Positions 8,128 to 15,938 of a stretch of DNA of 64,000 nucleotides are shown piece after piece (within the stretch, counting starts at the first letter, position 1; each line of letters opens with the position of its first letter). The stretch spans positions 310,431 through 374,430 of the forward strand of contig DHZH01000001.1 in the NCBI GenBank assembly GCA_002414385.1, given 5' to 3'. Under the pieces are notes generated by a model. The model ran no database searches. It saw only the letters and a list, made by a program, of their open reading frames with translations, and was not told where the DNA came from. Position numbers and translations under genes: made by a program. This stretch comes from Gammaproteobacteria bacterium UBA5109 (GTDB taxonomy: Bacteria > Pseudomonadota > Gammaproteobacteria > Pseudomonadales > Pseudohongiellaceae).

Positions 8128-9605
8128 CAGCCCCGGAGCAGGTATTCCATCAACAGCGGAACGGGACGTCCTGTTGCGCCTTTCTGCTCTCCCTGATTCC
8201 AGGCAGTACCGGCAATATCCAGATGCGCCCATTTGAAATCTTCGGTAAAGCGCGACAGGAAACAGGCTGCAGTGATCGTGCCGCCGTAACGGCCGCCAAT
8301 ATTGGCCATGTCAGCAAAATTACTGTGCAGCATTTTCTGGTATTCATCCCACAGGGGCAGGCGCCAGGCCGGATCAAGCGCATCAAGCCCACACTGGTAG
8401 AGTGAATCAGCCAGCTCGTCGTCATTACTCAGCAGACCTGACACCACATTGCCGAAGGTGGCGACGCAGGCACCGGTCAGCGTGGCAATATCAATCACGG
8501 TTTTGGGTTTGAAGCGTTTGGCATAGGTCAGGGCATCACAAAGCACCAGGCGGCCTTCGGCATCGGTATTGAGGATTTCAATGGTTTGCCCGGACATGCT
8601 GGTAACCACATCGCCTGGTTTGGTGGCTCGAGCACTGGGCATGTTTTCGGCAGCAGCAACAATACCGATAACATTGATTTTCGGTTTCAGGGCGCACAAG
8701 GCATGCATGGTACCGAAGACGCTCGCGGCGCCACACATGTCGAATTTCATCTCATCCATGGCGGCTCCCGGTTTCAGGCTGATGCCGCCGGTATCAAAAG
8801 TAATGCCCTTACCGACCAGCACCTGAGGCTTTGTCGCAGCAGTGCTGCCTTTGTATTCCATGATAATCAGCGCAGATGGCTCATCACTGCCGTGACCGAC
8901 CGAGAGCAGGGAATGCATGCCCAGTCGTTTCATCTGGGCTTCAGACAATACTTTGGTTTTCAGGAGCTTGTTTTTAGTTGCCAGTTTCTTTGCCTGTTCA
9001 GCCAGGTAAGTCGGTGTGCAGAAATTGCCAGGCAGATTGCCGAGGTTGCGGGCTTCGTTCATGCCCAGCGCAATCGCGGCACCGGTATCCAGGCCTTTTT
9101 TGGCTCTGGAGCGCTGTTTTGTGCTGACAGCGAGGGATACGCGTTTAAGTTTTAAAGCGGGTCTGGCCTTGGACAGGGTTTCACTGTAGCGATATTCAGC
9201 ATTGGTGAATACCTTGGCAGTCTGAATCGCCAGACGCTCGATGTCGGTTTTTTCCACATCCAGTCCGGGAAAGCCGAGAACGCAATATTCCAGCGAATAA
9301 CGGTTTAACTGAAGGGCGGTATAGCGCAGTACTTCAGTATATTTTTTCAGGCTCAGACCGGTTTTCTTGCCGAGGCCAACCAGCAGGATGCGTTTGGCTT
9401 TAATCGCTTGCGGTTGCTGGATCAGTACGGATTCCTTAATTTTGCCGCTGATATCGCCGGCCTTGAGGATTTTACTGATGCTCTTGCCACAGGCTTTGTC
9501 GATTTCAGCGGTCGCATCCGGCAGATTACCGTTGATGAAAACACCCAGTACCAGGCAGGAAGTCGGGGTATTACTGAGAGCTGTTGTTTTGGTCGAAAAT
9601 TGCAT
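8127..9605 (-). CDS. pepA: Leucyl aminopeptidase PepA (M17 family)
   Basis: A 492-residue cytosolic metallo-aminopeptidase. The N-terminal macro-like domain is followed by the M17 catalytic domain with VGKGITFDTGGISLKPG (metal-binding Lys/Asp) and the signature NTDAEGRL around residue 345. It removes N-terminal residues from peptides; PepA proteins in related bacteria also bind DNA. The start at 9605 has AAAGGA about 7 nt upstream. It is divergent from lptF, a classic order, and coupled to holC downstream. Confidence 0.95.
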   Translation of the reverse strand: MQFSTKTTALSNTPTSCLVLGVFINGNLPDATAEIDKACGKSISKILKAGDISGKIKESVLIQQPQAIKAKRILLVGLGKKTGLSLKKYTEVLRYTALQLNRYSLEYCVLGFPGLDVEKTDIERLAIQTAKVFTNAEYRYSETLSKARPALKLKRVSLAVSTKQRSRAKKGLDTGAAIALGMNEARNLGNLPGNFCTPTYLAEQAKKLATKNKLLKTKVLSEAQMKRLGMHSLLSVGHGSDEPSALIIMEYKGSTAATKPQVLVGKGITFDTGGISLKPGAAMDEMKFDMCGAASVFGTMHALCALKPKINVIGIVAAAENMPSARATKPGDVVTSMSGQTIEILNTDAEGRLVLCDALTYAKRFKPKTVIDIATLTGACVATFGNVVSGLLSNDDELADSLYQCGLDALDPAWRLPLWDEYQKMLHSNFADMANIGGRYGGTITAACFLSRFTEDFKWAHLDIAGTAWNQGEQKGATGRPVPLLMEYLLRG

Positions 9606-9741
9606 GAAAAGTCCTTTCAGATCACTAGTTGGAATCTAATGTAGAGACTTGCAGAAAAAAAATCCATAGCAATTTGTATATCCACCAACCCCTTTGATTT
9701 GGGAAGTGGCTGTCTGCTGTGCTTTGCACTAGAATTCAGGC

Positions 9742-10827
9742 ATGACCATTGCCCGCTATATCTGTAAACAGATTTTGCTTATCACCGCAGCCTTGAGTTT
9801 TATCCTGCTGTTTGTTGCGGTGCTGATTCGTTTGCTGAATTATCTGGGAGATGCTTCCGACGGACAGTTAGACCCAGGTATCCTGCTACTGCTGATGTCT
9901 TTCCGTCTGCCTGAGTTTATTCAACTCATTCTGCCCTTATCCCTGTTGCTGGGTATCCTGCTGGCTTACGGGCGCATGTATGCGGAAAACGAAATGACTG
10001 TGTTGATAGCCTCGGGGCTGAGCAAAATTCGTTTGCTGGCTTATACCCTGATTTCAGCCAGTGTGGTGCTGGTATTGATCGCAATGCTGGCATTTTCAAT
10101 TACTCCCTGGGGATTGCTCAACAGTAGTGTGCTGTTAGAAGAACAGCAGGATCTGAATGAATTCGACATCATGGTGCCGGGAATCTTTCAGGATATCTCC
10201 AATGGTGCGCGCACGACCTATACGGAAAATATCGAGGATAACCAGATTCAGGATGTCTTTATGCACGAAAGTGAATCAGATCGTCTGACGGTGGCGGAGT
10301 CGGCAACGCTGGTACAGGATGATGAGCAGGCGAGACTGGTAGTTTTCGCTGAAGGTTCACTGAGTGAAGGTATGGCTTCCGGTGCAGCATTTACTGTCAC
10401 CAATTTTGCTGAACTGGCCGTACGATTACCGCAGCGTGATATTAATATTGACCTGGTGCTGGAGGAAAAAGCGCTGAGTACCGGTGAATTATTCAGTTCA
10501 TCCGACCCTGCCTATATTGCCGAGTGGCAATGGCGCATTTCATTGCTGATTCTGATCCCGGTTTTGTGCCTGCTGGCAGTTCCGCTGAGCAAAGTGAATC
10601 CCAGGCAGGGGAGATTTGCCAAGCTGGTGCCGGCTGTCATTCTTTATATTGCCTATTTCGGTTTGTTGCTGGCCAGCCGTGATTCCGTGGCGCAGGGTAA
10701 TTTACCGCCACTGATCGGCTTATGGTGGGTGCATCTGGTATTTATTGTTTTTGGCCTGCTTTTATTTAACGAAAAACTGCCGTCTTTGACAAAAGTAAAA
10801 TGGTCAGCGCGCGATGCGAAAACTTGA
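9742..10827 (+). CDS. lptF: LPS export ABC transporter permease LptF
   Basis: A 361-residue inner-membrane permease of the LptB2FG complex, which extracts lipopolysaccharide from the inner membrane and passes it to LptC/LptA. Transmembrane segments cluster at the N-terminus (LLITAALSFILLFVAVLIRL and onward) and at the C-terminus, separated by a periplasmic beta-jellyroll domain. The length agrees with E. coli LptF (366 aa). Its 3' end overlaps lptG by 14 bp, which couples the two genes. It is divergent from pepA, the usual gammaproteobacterial layout. Confidence 0.95.
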   Translation: MTIARYICKQILLITAALSFILLFVAVLIRLLNYLGDASDGQLDPGILLLLMSFRLPEFIQLILPLSLLLGILLAYGRMYAENEMTVLIASGLSKIRLLAYTLISASVVLVLIAMLAFSITPWGLLNSSVLLEEQQDLNEFDIMVPGIFQDISNGARTTYTENIEDNQIQDVFMHESESDRLTVAESATLVQDDEQARLVVFAEGSLSEGMASGAAFTVTNFAELAVRLPQRDINIDLVLEEKALSTGELFSSSDPAYIAEWQWRISLLILIPVLCLLAVPLSKVNPRQGRFAKLVPAVILYIAYFGLLLASRDSVAQGNLPPLIGLWWVHLVFIVFGLLLFNEKLPSLTKVKWSARDAKT

Positions 10828-11884
10828 TTTATATATAAGCAAAACGATTTTACTTGCCATGTTACTGGTCTTGCTGGTGCTGGCCGGACTGGATTTCCTG
10901 TTTACGCTCTTTGATGAAGTCGCCGGTGTTAATGAACGTTACACCATGAAGGATGCGCTCACCTATGTCCTGTTGACTTTCCCCAGACATATTTATGACT
11001 TGCTGCCGATAACGGCGCTGATGGGTTCATTAATAGGCCTGGGCGTGCTGGCTTCCAGTAATGAACTGGTGGTGATGCAGGCTGCCGGGATTAAAGCCGG
11101 CCGCGTCGTCTGGTCTGTCATGAAGCCGGCATTGCTGGTGATGCTGGCAGGTATTCTCCTTGGAGAGTACCTTGCGCCAACACTGGAGTTGCGCGCGGAA
11201 GTCAATAAAAGTATTGCCAACAGTGATCAGATTGGCTTGTCGACATCGGGTTCCTGGCAGCGGGATGGTGATGATTTTGTACACTTTGACGCGATTGAAC
11301 CACAAGGCGTTTTACACGGAGTCAGCATCTATCGTTTTAATGATGCACAGGAAATGACTGCAAACATTACCGCTGAGCGGGGGCGTTACGAAAACCGCAA
11401 CTGGGTACTGGAAAATGTCAGGCAGACTTTTTTCTCACAGGCAGATGGCGGCATTGAAAGTCAGTCACAGGAGTTTGAAGAACTGGTCTGGCAAACCGAC
11501 CTGTCGCCGGATGTTCTGCAGCTGATGATCATGGATTCCGATAAACTGACGATAACTGCCCTCTATGGTTATGCCCAGCGGTTTATCAGTCAGGGGCAGG
11601 ATGCCAGTGCCTATCTTCTGGCATTCTGGAACAAGTTGCTTCAACCACTGGCAACCGCAGCCCTGGTGCTGGTAGCCATTTCATTTATTTTCGGCCCCCT
11701 GCGTGAAGCGACAATGGGCGCACGTGTCTTTACCGGAATCAGTTTCGGGCTGGGATTTATTATTCTGCAGCGTGTGTTTAATACTGTAGGCGCCGTGTAT
11801 CAGTTCAATCCGCTGCTGGCAGCATTACTGCCGATTATCCTGACTGCACTGATCGGCATTCTTTTACTCAGGAAAGCAGCGTAA
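10814..11884 (+). CDS. lptG: LPS export ABC transporter permease LptG
   Basis: A 356-residue partner permease of LptF with the same plan: N-terminal membrane helices (ILLAMLLVLLVLAGLDFLF), a periplasmic domain, and C-terminal helices ending LLAALLPIILTALIGILLL. The motif NERYTMKDALTYVLLTFPRHIYDLLP is typical of LptG. It overlaps lptF by 14 bp. The C-terminal codons lie inside an inverted repeat shared with the convergent RDD gene. Confidence 0.95.
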   Translation: MRKLDLYISKTILLAMLLVLLVLAGLDFLFTLFDEVAGVNERYTMKDALTYVLLTFPRHIYDLLPITALMGSLIGLGVLASSNELVVMQAAGIKAGRVVWSVMKPALLVMLAGILLGEYLAPTLELRAEVNKSIANSDQIGLSTSGSWQRDGDDFVHFDAIEPQGVLHGVSIYRFNDAQEMTANITAERGRYENRNWVLENVRQTFFSQADGGIESQSQEFEELVWQTDLSPDVLQLMIMDSDKLTITALYGYAQRFISQGQDASAYLLAFWNKLLQPLATAALVLVAISFIFGPLREATMGARVFTGISFGLGFIILQRVFNTVGAVYQFNPLLAALLPIILTALIGILLLRKAA

Positions 11885-11910
11885 GTATTCAGGTAAGCGC
11901 TTTGCTTTCC
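11871..11910. terminator. Inverted repeat spanning the lptG and RDD-gene stop codons
   Basis: GGAAAGCA (11871-11878) pairs with TGCTTTCC (11903-11910), extended by GCG/CGC with a small bulge. It encodes the last residues of both convergent genes, which are only 4 bp apart. It probably acts as a compact bidirectional transcript end; there is no long T-run. Confidence 0.4.
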
Positions 11911-12383
11911 CAGTCGACATTAATCACCACTGAACCTGACAGGCGATCATGCAGGGTGTTTTTATCAGCATTGAAATACATATAGAAATAGCCCACACCC
12001 AACAACAGAAATGAAAAAGGTGCCAGCACGTATCGCTGTAGAGCCTGCCAGTATGAAATCGCCGAACCATCTGTATTCTGGACACGGATTTTCCATGCCT
12101 GCATGCCCAGGGTCTGGCCACTGTGAGTCCAGAACCAGGCAAAAAACAGAAAGGCACTCAAGAGCATGGAAGCAAAAAGGGTGAAACGGTACCAGGGGTC
12201 CATGACGACAGCATCATTTTCCACGATCTGTGCCTGTTCAATCCCGAATGCAGACAAAACAATAAAGCCAACGACTATCCAGATGGCTGCGATGACGATG
12301 CTGTCATATATGATTGCAGCCAGTCGACGCCAGAGTGCAGCACTGTTGTTTGTTTTATTGGTATCGTTCATGGGAGGCGGCAT
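11889..12383 (-). CDS. RDD family integral membrane protein
   Basis: A 164-residue membrane protein of the RDD family. The N-terminal LWRRLAAIIYDSIVIAAIWI carries the conserved Arg and Asp in the first helix. Two more helices follow, with QTLGMQAWKIRV and the late LHDRLSGSVV typical of the family. RDD proteins are widespread and mostly of unknown role; some act in ion exchange. Start options are the ATG at 12383 or an internal ATG at 12371; neither has a good ribosome-binding site. It lies tail to tail with lptG. Confidence 0.85.
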   Translation of the reverse strand: MPPPMNDTNKTNNSAALWRRLAAIIYDSIVIAAIWIVVGFIVLSAFGIEQAQIVENDAVVMDPWYRFTLFASMLLSAFLFFAWFWTHSGQTLGMQAWKIRVQNTDGSAISYWQALQRYVLAPFSFLLLGVGYFYMYFNADKNTLHDRLSGSVVINVDWESKALT

Positions 12384-12400
12384 TGTACTTTATTTTGTCC

Positions 12401-12437
12401 CGGTGTCAGAGTAAATCCACATTTTACTTTGACACCG
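12401..12437. repeat. REP-like palindrome, family A, copy 2 (opposite orientation)
   Basis: CGGTGTCAGAGTAAA pairs with TTTACTTTGACACCG with one mismatch around a 7-nt spacer. Arms and spacer are the reverse complement of the copy at 4121-4155, so this copy is inverted. It lies between the RDD gene start and the citramalate synthase promoter. Confidence 0.7.
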
Positions 12438-12461
12438 TTTACTGGCTTTTTGCTTTATTTC

Positions 12462-12490
12462 TTGACTTTTTGGGCATTATTCCCGATTAT
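12462..12490 (+). promoter_or_regulatory. Probable sigma-70 promoter of the citramalate synthase leader transcript
   Basis: TTGACT (12462-12467) and GATTAT (12485-12490) are separated by 17 nt. The expected transcription start is near 12497, only a few bases before the leader peptide ATG at 12499 (or ATG at 12508). The leader may therefore be translated from a very short or nearly absent 5' end. Confidence 0.5.
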
Positions 12491-12498
12491 CGCGCCCC

Positions 12499-12546
12499 AT
12501 GAGCACAATGATTATTAGCAAAGGCATTATTATTCAACACCGATAG
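12499..12546 (+). CDS. Isoleucine-rich attenuator leader peptide (15 aa)
   Basis: A short ORF encoding MSTMIISKGIIIQHR. Five of 15 codons are Ile, in runs of two and three ATT codons, with no Leu or Val. It is followed 37 nt later by an intrinsic terminator and then by the citramalate synthase gene. This is the arrangement of amino-acid biosynthetic attenuators: ribosomes stalled on Ile codons when charged tRNA-Ile is scarce would prevent terminator formation. An internal ATG at 12508 is an alternative start that keeps all Ile codons. No strong ribosome-binding site is visible. Confidence 0.75.
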   Translation: MSTMIISKGIIIQHR

Positions 12547-12609
12547 GTGGGTTGAAGCTGATTGCGTTTGCATAATTATTCAGAAAACCCGCCTCCAGGC
12601 GGGTTTTTT
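12535..12609 (+). promoter_or_regulatory. Transcription attenuator with alternative hairpins upstream of citramalate synthase
   Basis: Three competing structures are visible. Hairpin 1:2 pairs CAACACC (12535-12541) with GGT..GTTG (12546-12554). Hairpin 2:3, the antiterminator, pairs GGTGGGTT (12546-12553) with AACCCGCC (12586-12593) with one G-U pair. Hairpin 3:4, the terminator, pairs AAAACCCGCC (12584-12593) with GGCGGGTTTT (12598-12607) around a TCCA loop and runs into T residues. A ribosome stalled on Ile codons 10-12 would cover segment 1 and favour 2:3. One released at the stop codon would block segment 2 and favour the terminator. Confidence 0.8.
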
Positions 12610-12679
12610 CGTTTCAGCGGATGTGAATTTTAAAATTAAAGCATAGTGAAATATCAAGAGTAGTTAACAGGATGAGGTC

Positions 12680-14224
12680 ATGAGCAAGTTACCTGAATAT
12701 GTCGCCCTGATGGATACCACCTTGCGTGACGGGGAACAAACCCAGGGAGTTTCTTTTTCTGCGGGTGAAAAACTCAATATCGCCCAGGCATTGCTGGAAG
12801 CACTGAAAGTCGACCGTATTGAAGTCGCGTCCGCGCGTGTCTCGGAAGGGGAAAAAGAAGCCGTCAGCAATATTATTGCCTGGGCCCGGAAACATGGTTA
12901 TGACGAACGCGTTGAAGTGCTGGGCTTTGTCGATCAGCAGCTCAGTGCAGACTGGATTCTGGATTGCGGAGGCAAAGTCATCAACCTGTTGACCAAGGGC
13001 AGTGAAAACCATTGTCGTAATCAACTGGGTAAAACACTGGAAGAACACGCAGCAGATATCAATTCAACGGTGAAATATGCGCTCAGCAAAGGCTTGCAGG
13101 TCAATGCCTACCTGGAAGACTGGTCAAACGGGTACCAGGATAACAGGGAATATGTTTATGGCCTGATGGAAGCGATCAAGCACAGCGGTATCAGGCACTT
13201 CATGCTGCCGGATACCCTTGGCGTAATGAGTCCGATGGAAGTAAAGGCTGCGATGGAAGACATGCAAAGCCGCTTTACGGAACAGGACTTTGATTTTCAT
13301 CCACACAATGATTACGGCCTGGCTGTGGCCAATTGTATGGCGGCCGTGGAAACCGGGATAAGTAACCTGCACTGTACCGTCAATTGCCTGGGAGAAAGAG
13401 CGGGCAATGTATCACTGGCGGAACTGGCAGTGGTGTTGAAAGACAAAATGGGGATCAGGACGGCAATCGATGAAACCCACCTGGCAGATGTCAGTAAAAT
13501 GGTCGAGCGTTTTTCCGGTAAGTGGCTATCTGCCAACATGCCGATTGTCGGGGAAGATGTGTTTACCCAGACCGCCGGCATCCATGCTGACGGTGATGTG
13601 AAGGGTGGCCTGTATGAAACCCGCCTGAGTCCGGAACGTTTCGATCGCAAACGCACCTACGCGCTGGGCAAACTTAGCGGCAAGGCTTCGGTGTTGAAAA
13701 ATATTGAAGAACTGGGTATTTCCCTGTCCGATGAGAACCTGAAAAAAGTCCTGGATCGGGTGGTGAAGCTGGGAGATTCGAAAGAAACCATCACTCCCGA
13801 TGATCTGCCTTTTATTATTGCCGATGCTCTGGAGAGCAGTGACTATCACCATATTCACCTTGAAAACTGCGAAATCAATTCATCCTTTGGTGAAGAGTCT
13901 GTTGTAAAACTGGCACTGACTGTCAATGGCACAGAATATGCGGAAGAAGGCCATGGAAACGGTGGTTTTTCAGCCTTTATCGATGCCTTGAAAAAAATTC
14001 TTGCGCAGATAGATTTTACTTTGCCGGAACTGACGGATTACGCGATTCGCATTCCCAAAGGCGGTAAGCCGGGGGCCTTGACGGAATGTACCATCACCTG
14101 GGATGTGGAAGGCATGCGTGGACGCAAGTTACGAACCAGGGGTGTGCATGCCAATCAGGTGTATGCGGCTGTACTGGCCACATTAAGGATGGTGAATACC
14201 CGCTTGCACAGTCAGAGCAATTAA
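12680..14224 (+). CDS. cimA: (R)-citramalate synthase, Leptospira-type LeuA-family enzyme
   Basis: A 514-residue enzyme of the 2-isopropylmalate/homocitrate/citramalate synthase family. It has an N-terminal TIM barrel (TTLRDGEQTQG) and a C-terminal allosteric domain. It probably condenses pyruvate with acetyl-CoA to citramalate, the first step of threonine-independent isoleucine synthesis. It closely resembles the Leptospira enzyme in general sequence as I recall it. Residues at R16, D17, L81, L104, Y144, E146, T179, H207 and H209 match that enzyme in identity and number, including the hydrophobic pocket (L81, L104, Y144) that selects pyruvate. An isoleucine-coding attenuator precedes it, which supports this role over leucine synthesis. 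Automatic annotation could call it leuA. Confidence 0.8.
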   Translation: MSKLPEYVALMDTTLRDGEQTQGVSFSAGEKLNIAQALLEALKVDRIEVASARVSEGEKEAVSNIIAWARKHGYDERVEVLGFVDQQLSADWILDCGGKVINLLTKGSENHCRNQLGKTLEEHAADINSTVKYALSKGLQVNAYLEDWSNGYQDNREYVYGLMEAIKHSGIRHFMLPDTLGVMSPMEVKAAMEDMQSRFTEQDFDFHPHNDYGLAVANCMAAVETGISNLHCTVNCLGERAGNVSLAELAVVLKDKMGIRTAIDETHLADVSKMVERFSGKWLSANMPIVGEDVFTQTAGIHADGDVKGGLYETRLSPERFDRKRTYALGKLSGKASVLKNIEELGISLSDENLKKVLDRVVKLGDSKETITPDDLPFIIADALESSDYHHIHLENCEINSSFGEESVVKLALTVNGTEYAEEGHGNGGFSAFIDALKKILAQIDFTLPELTDYAIRIPKGGKPGALTECTITWDVEGMRGRKLRTRGVHANQVYAAVLATLRMVNTRLHSQSN

Positions 14225-14237
14225 TCATTTATTTCTT

Positions 14238-14306
14238 CAGGCTGTTATATACTTTTGCGAAACGCGAAATGGCCGCAAAAATATATAACAGCCTGCTTAC
14301 AGCAGG
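14238..14306. repeat. Long hairpin between cimA and ltaE with an overlapping alternative stem
   Basis: CAGGCTGTTATATA (14238-14251) pairs perfectly with TATATAACAGCCTG (14282-14295). Inside, TTTTGCG (14253-14259) pairs with CGCAAAA (14274-14280). A second small hairpin, CCTGC-TTACA-GCAGG (14292-14306), shares bases 14292-14295 with the outer arm, so the two cannot form together. No T-run follows, so this is not a standard terminator. It could be a mobile palindrome or an RNA control element for ltaE. Confidence 0.55.
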
Positions 14307-14332
14307 TATGATTTTTCAAACAGTGACAAAAT

Positions 14333-15340
14333 ATGATTGATCTGCGCAGTGATACCGTTACCCGCCCCAATGATGCCATGCGTAAGCTGATGGCAAAGGC
14401 GGAAGTGGGGGATGATGTCTGGGGTGATGATCCGACGGTCAAGGCACTGGAAGCATTATGTGCGGACATGCTGGGCAAGGAAGCGGCCATATTTGTGGCA
14501 AGTGGCACCCAGTCCAACCTGATCGGCCTGATGTGTCATTGCCAGCGAGGCGATGAATATCTGGTGGGTCAGCATGCCCATACCTACAAGCTGGAAGGTG
14601 GTGGAGCCGCGGTGCTGGGGAGCATTCAGCCACAGCCTATTACGGTCGAGCCGGATGGCACGCTGACACTGGAAAATATCGAAGCGGCCATCAAACCGGA
14701 TGATATTCACTATGCCAAATCCCGATTGCTGTGCCTGGAAAACACCACGGGGGGCAGGGTCTTACCGATGGATTATATTGCTGCCGCCTGCAAGCTGGCT
14801 GATAAACATGGACTTGGCAAGCATCTGGATGGCGCCCGGGTTTTCAATGCCTCGGTAAAACTGGGGATTGATGTTAAAGACATCGCCGACTATTTTGACT
14901 CGGTCTCAGTGTGTCTATCCAAAGGCCTGGGTGCGCCGGTTGGTTCAGTCTTGTGCGGTTCGAAAGAACTTATCAAGGAAGCCCATCGCTGGCGCAAAAT
15001 GCTGGGTGGCGGGATGCGTCAGGCCGGTATTCTGGCTGCTGCGGGCATTTACGTGCTGGAAAACAATATCGAACGCCTCGCCGAAGATCATGCCAATGCT
15101 GCGATTCTGGCCGAAGGACTGGCCGAAATACCTCAACTGCAGATGGATACGGAATATCAGCACACCAACATGGTGTTTTTCTCGGTAGCCGATGGCAGTG
15201 GTGCAAAACTGTCAGCTTATCTGGAAGAACAGGGCATTCTGGCCGATGGCCGTGCAAATTTTCGTCTGGTGACACATCTGGATGTCAGTGAAGCGGACAT
15301 GCATAAAACCGTCGAATGCATCCGCCGCTTTTTTTCCTGA
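14333..15340 (+). CDS. ltaE: Low-specificity L-threonine aldolase
   Basis: A 335-residue PLP enzyme of fold type I that splits threonine and allo-threonine into glycine and acetaldehyde. The start MIDLRSDTVTRP is the family hallmark. The PLP lysine lies in LSKGLGAPVGS at residue 197, the same number as in E. coli LtaE, and HLDGARVFNA holds the pyridine-binding Asp. The gene follows cimA after a 108-bp region with a large hairpin. The pairing is notable: citramalate-based isoleucine synthesis spares threonine, which this enzyme can turn into glycine. Confidence 0.93.
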   Translation: MIDLRSDTVTRPNDAMRKLMAKAEVGDDVWGDDPTVKALEALCADMLGKEAAIFVASGTQSNLIGLMCHCQRGDEYLVGQHAHTYKLEGGGAAVLGSIQPQPITVEPDGTLTLENIEAAIKPDDIHYAKSRLLCLENTTGGRVLPMDYIAAACKLADKHGLGKHLDGARVFNASVKLGIDVKDIADYFDSVSVCLSKGLGAPVGSVLCGSKELIKEAHRWRKMLGGGMRQAGILAAAGIYVLENNIERLAEDHANAAILAEGLAEIPQLQMDTEYQHTNMVFFSVADGSGAKLSAYLEEQGILADGRANFRLVTHLDVSEADMHKTVECIRRFFS

Positions 15341-15350
15341 TCTTGTTTTA

Positions 15351-15938
15351 TCAATTCTGAGGGGGAGGTGGCGTCCAGTCACAACTCTCACAATCCGGTG
15401 AAATTCCATTTTCTTCCAGCACTGCAAAAATAAAATCCCGCCATACTGCATTGGGCTGCCAGACGCTATTCATGTCCGCCTTGGCTTCTGCTACTGGAAC
15501 ATCTTCATAGATTACCCGATATAAAAAACTGAAGGCAGTTGCCCGTGCATTGACCTGACAATGCAGCAGGGTTTTCTTGTCGGGATTGCGTCGCATGGAA
15601 TCGGCAAAGGCATAAAAATCATCCGGTAGCGGATTGTTAAAATCGACCGGCACATGCATGTATTCCATGCCCAGGCTTTTCACCAGACGGTCAGCATCAG
15701 AAAGTGCATTGTCGTTGTTGGTGAAGGCAATATAGACCACCCGCTCAAAGCCCTGGTCGGCCAGGCTTTGAAACTGCTCGCGACTGGGCTGACCGGAGCT
15801 GGCAAAAGATGCGCTGTACTGTCGGAAATTGGTGATTTCGGCGAGAGCCGGGTCGGCTTCTTCCAGGGCATAAGCACAGGTCGGCATTAGCAGCAGGACT
15901 AGGAAGCGTACAAGAAACGGTAGCCGGGCCTTCATCAT
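15351..15938 (-). CDS. Secreted protein-tyrosine-phosphatase-like protein
   Basis: A 195-residue protein with an N-terminal signal peptide (FLVRFLVLLLMPTCAYA), so probably periplasmic. The core resembles the tyrosine/dual-specificity phosphatase fold: ITNFRQYSASFASSGQPS, then HVPVDF, then the loop LLHCQVNARATAF. The loop has Cys127 and Arg132 with four residues between them, rather than the five of the classical HCx5R signature; related bacterial families share this spacing. Activity is therefore uncertain. It lies convergent to ltaE with a 10-bp gap. The C-terminus is Pro-rich and holds a CESC motif. Confidence 0.6.
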   Translation of the reverse strand: MMKARLPFLVRFLVLLLMPTCAYALEEADPALAEITNFRQYSASFASSGQPSREQFQSLADQGFERVVYIAFTNNDNALSDADRLVKSLGMEYMHVPVDFNNPLPDDFYAFADSMRRNPDKKTLLHCQVNARATAFSFLYRVIYEDVPVAEAKADMNSVWQPNAVWRDFIFAVLEENGISPDCESCDWTPPPPQN

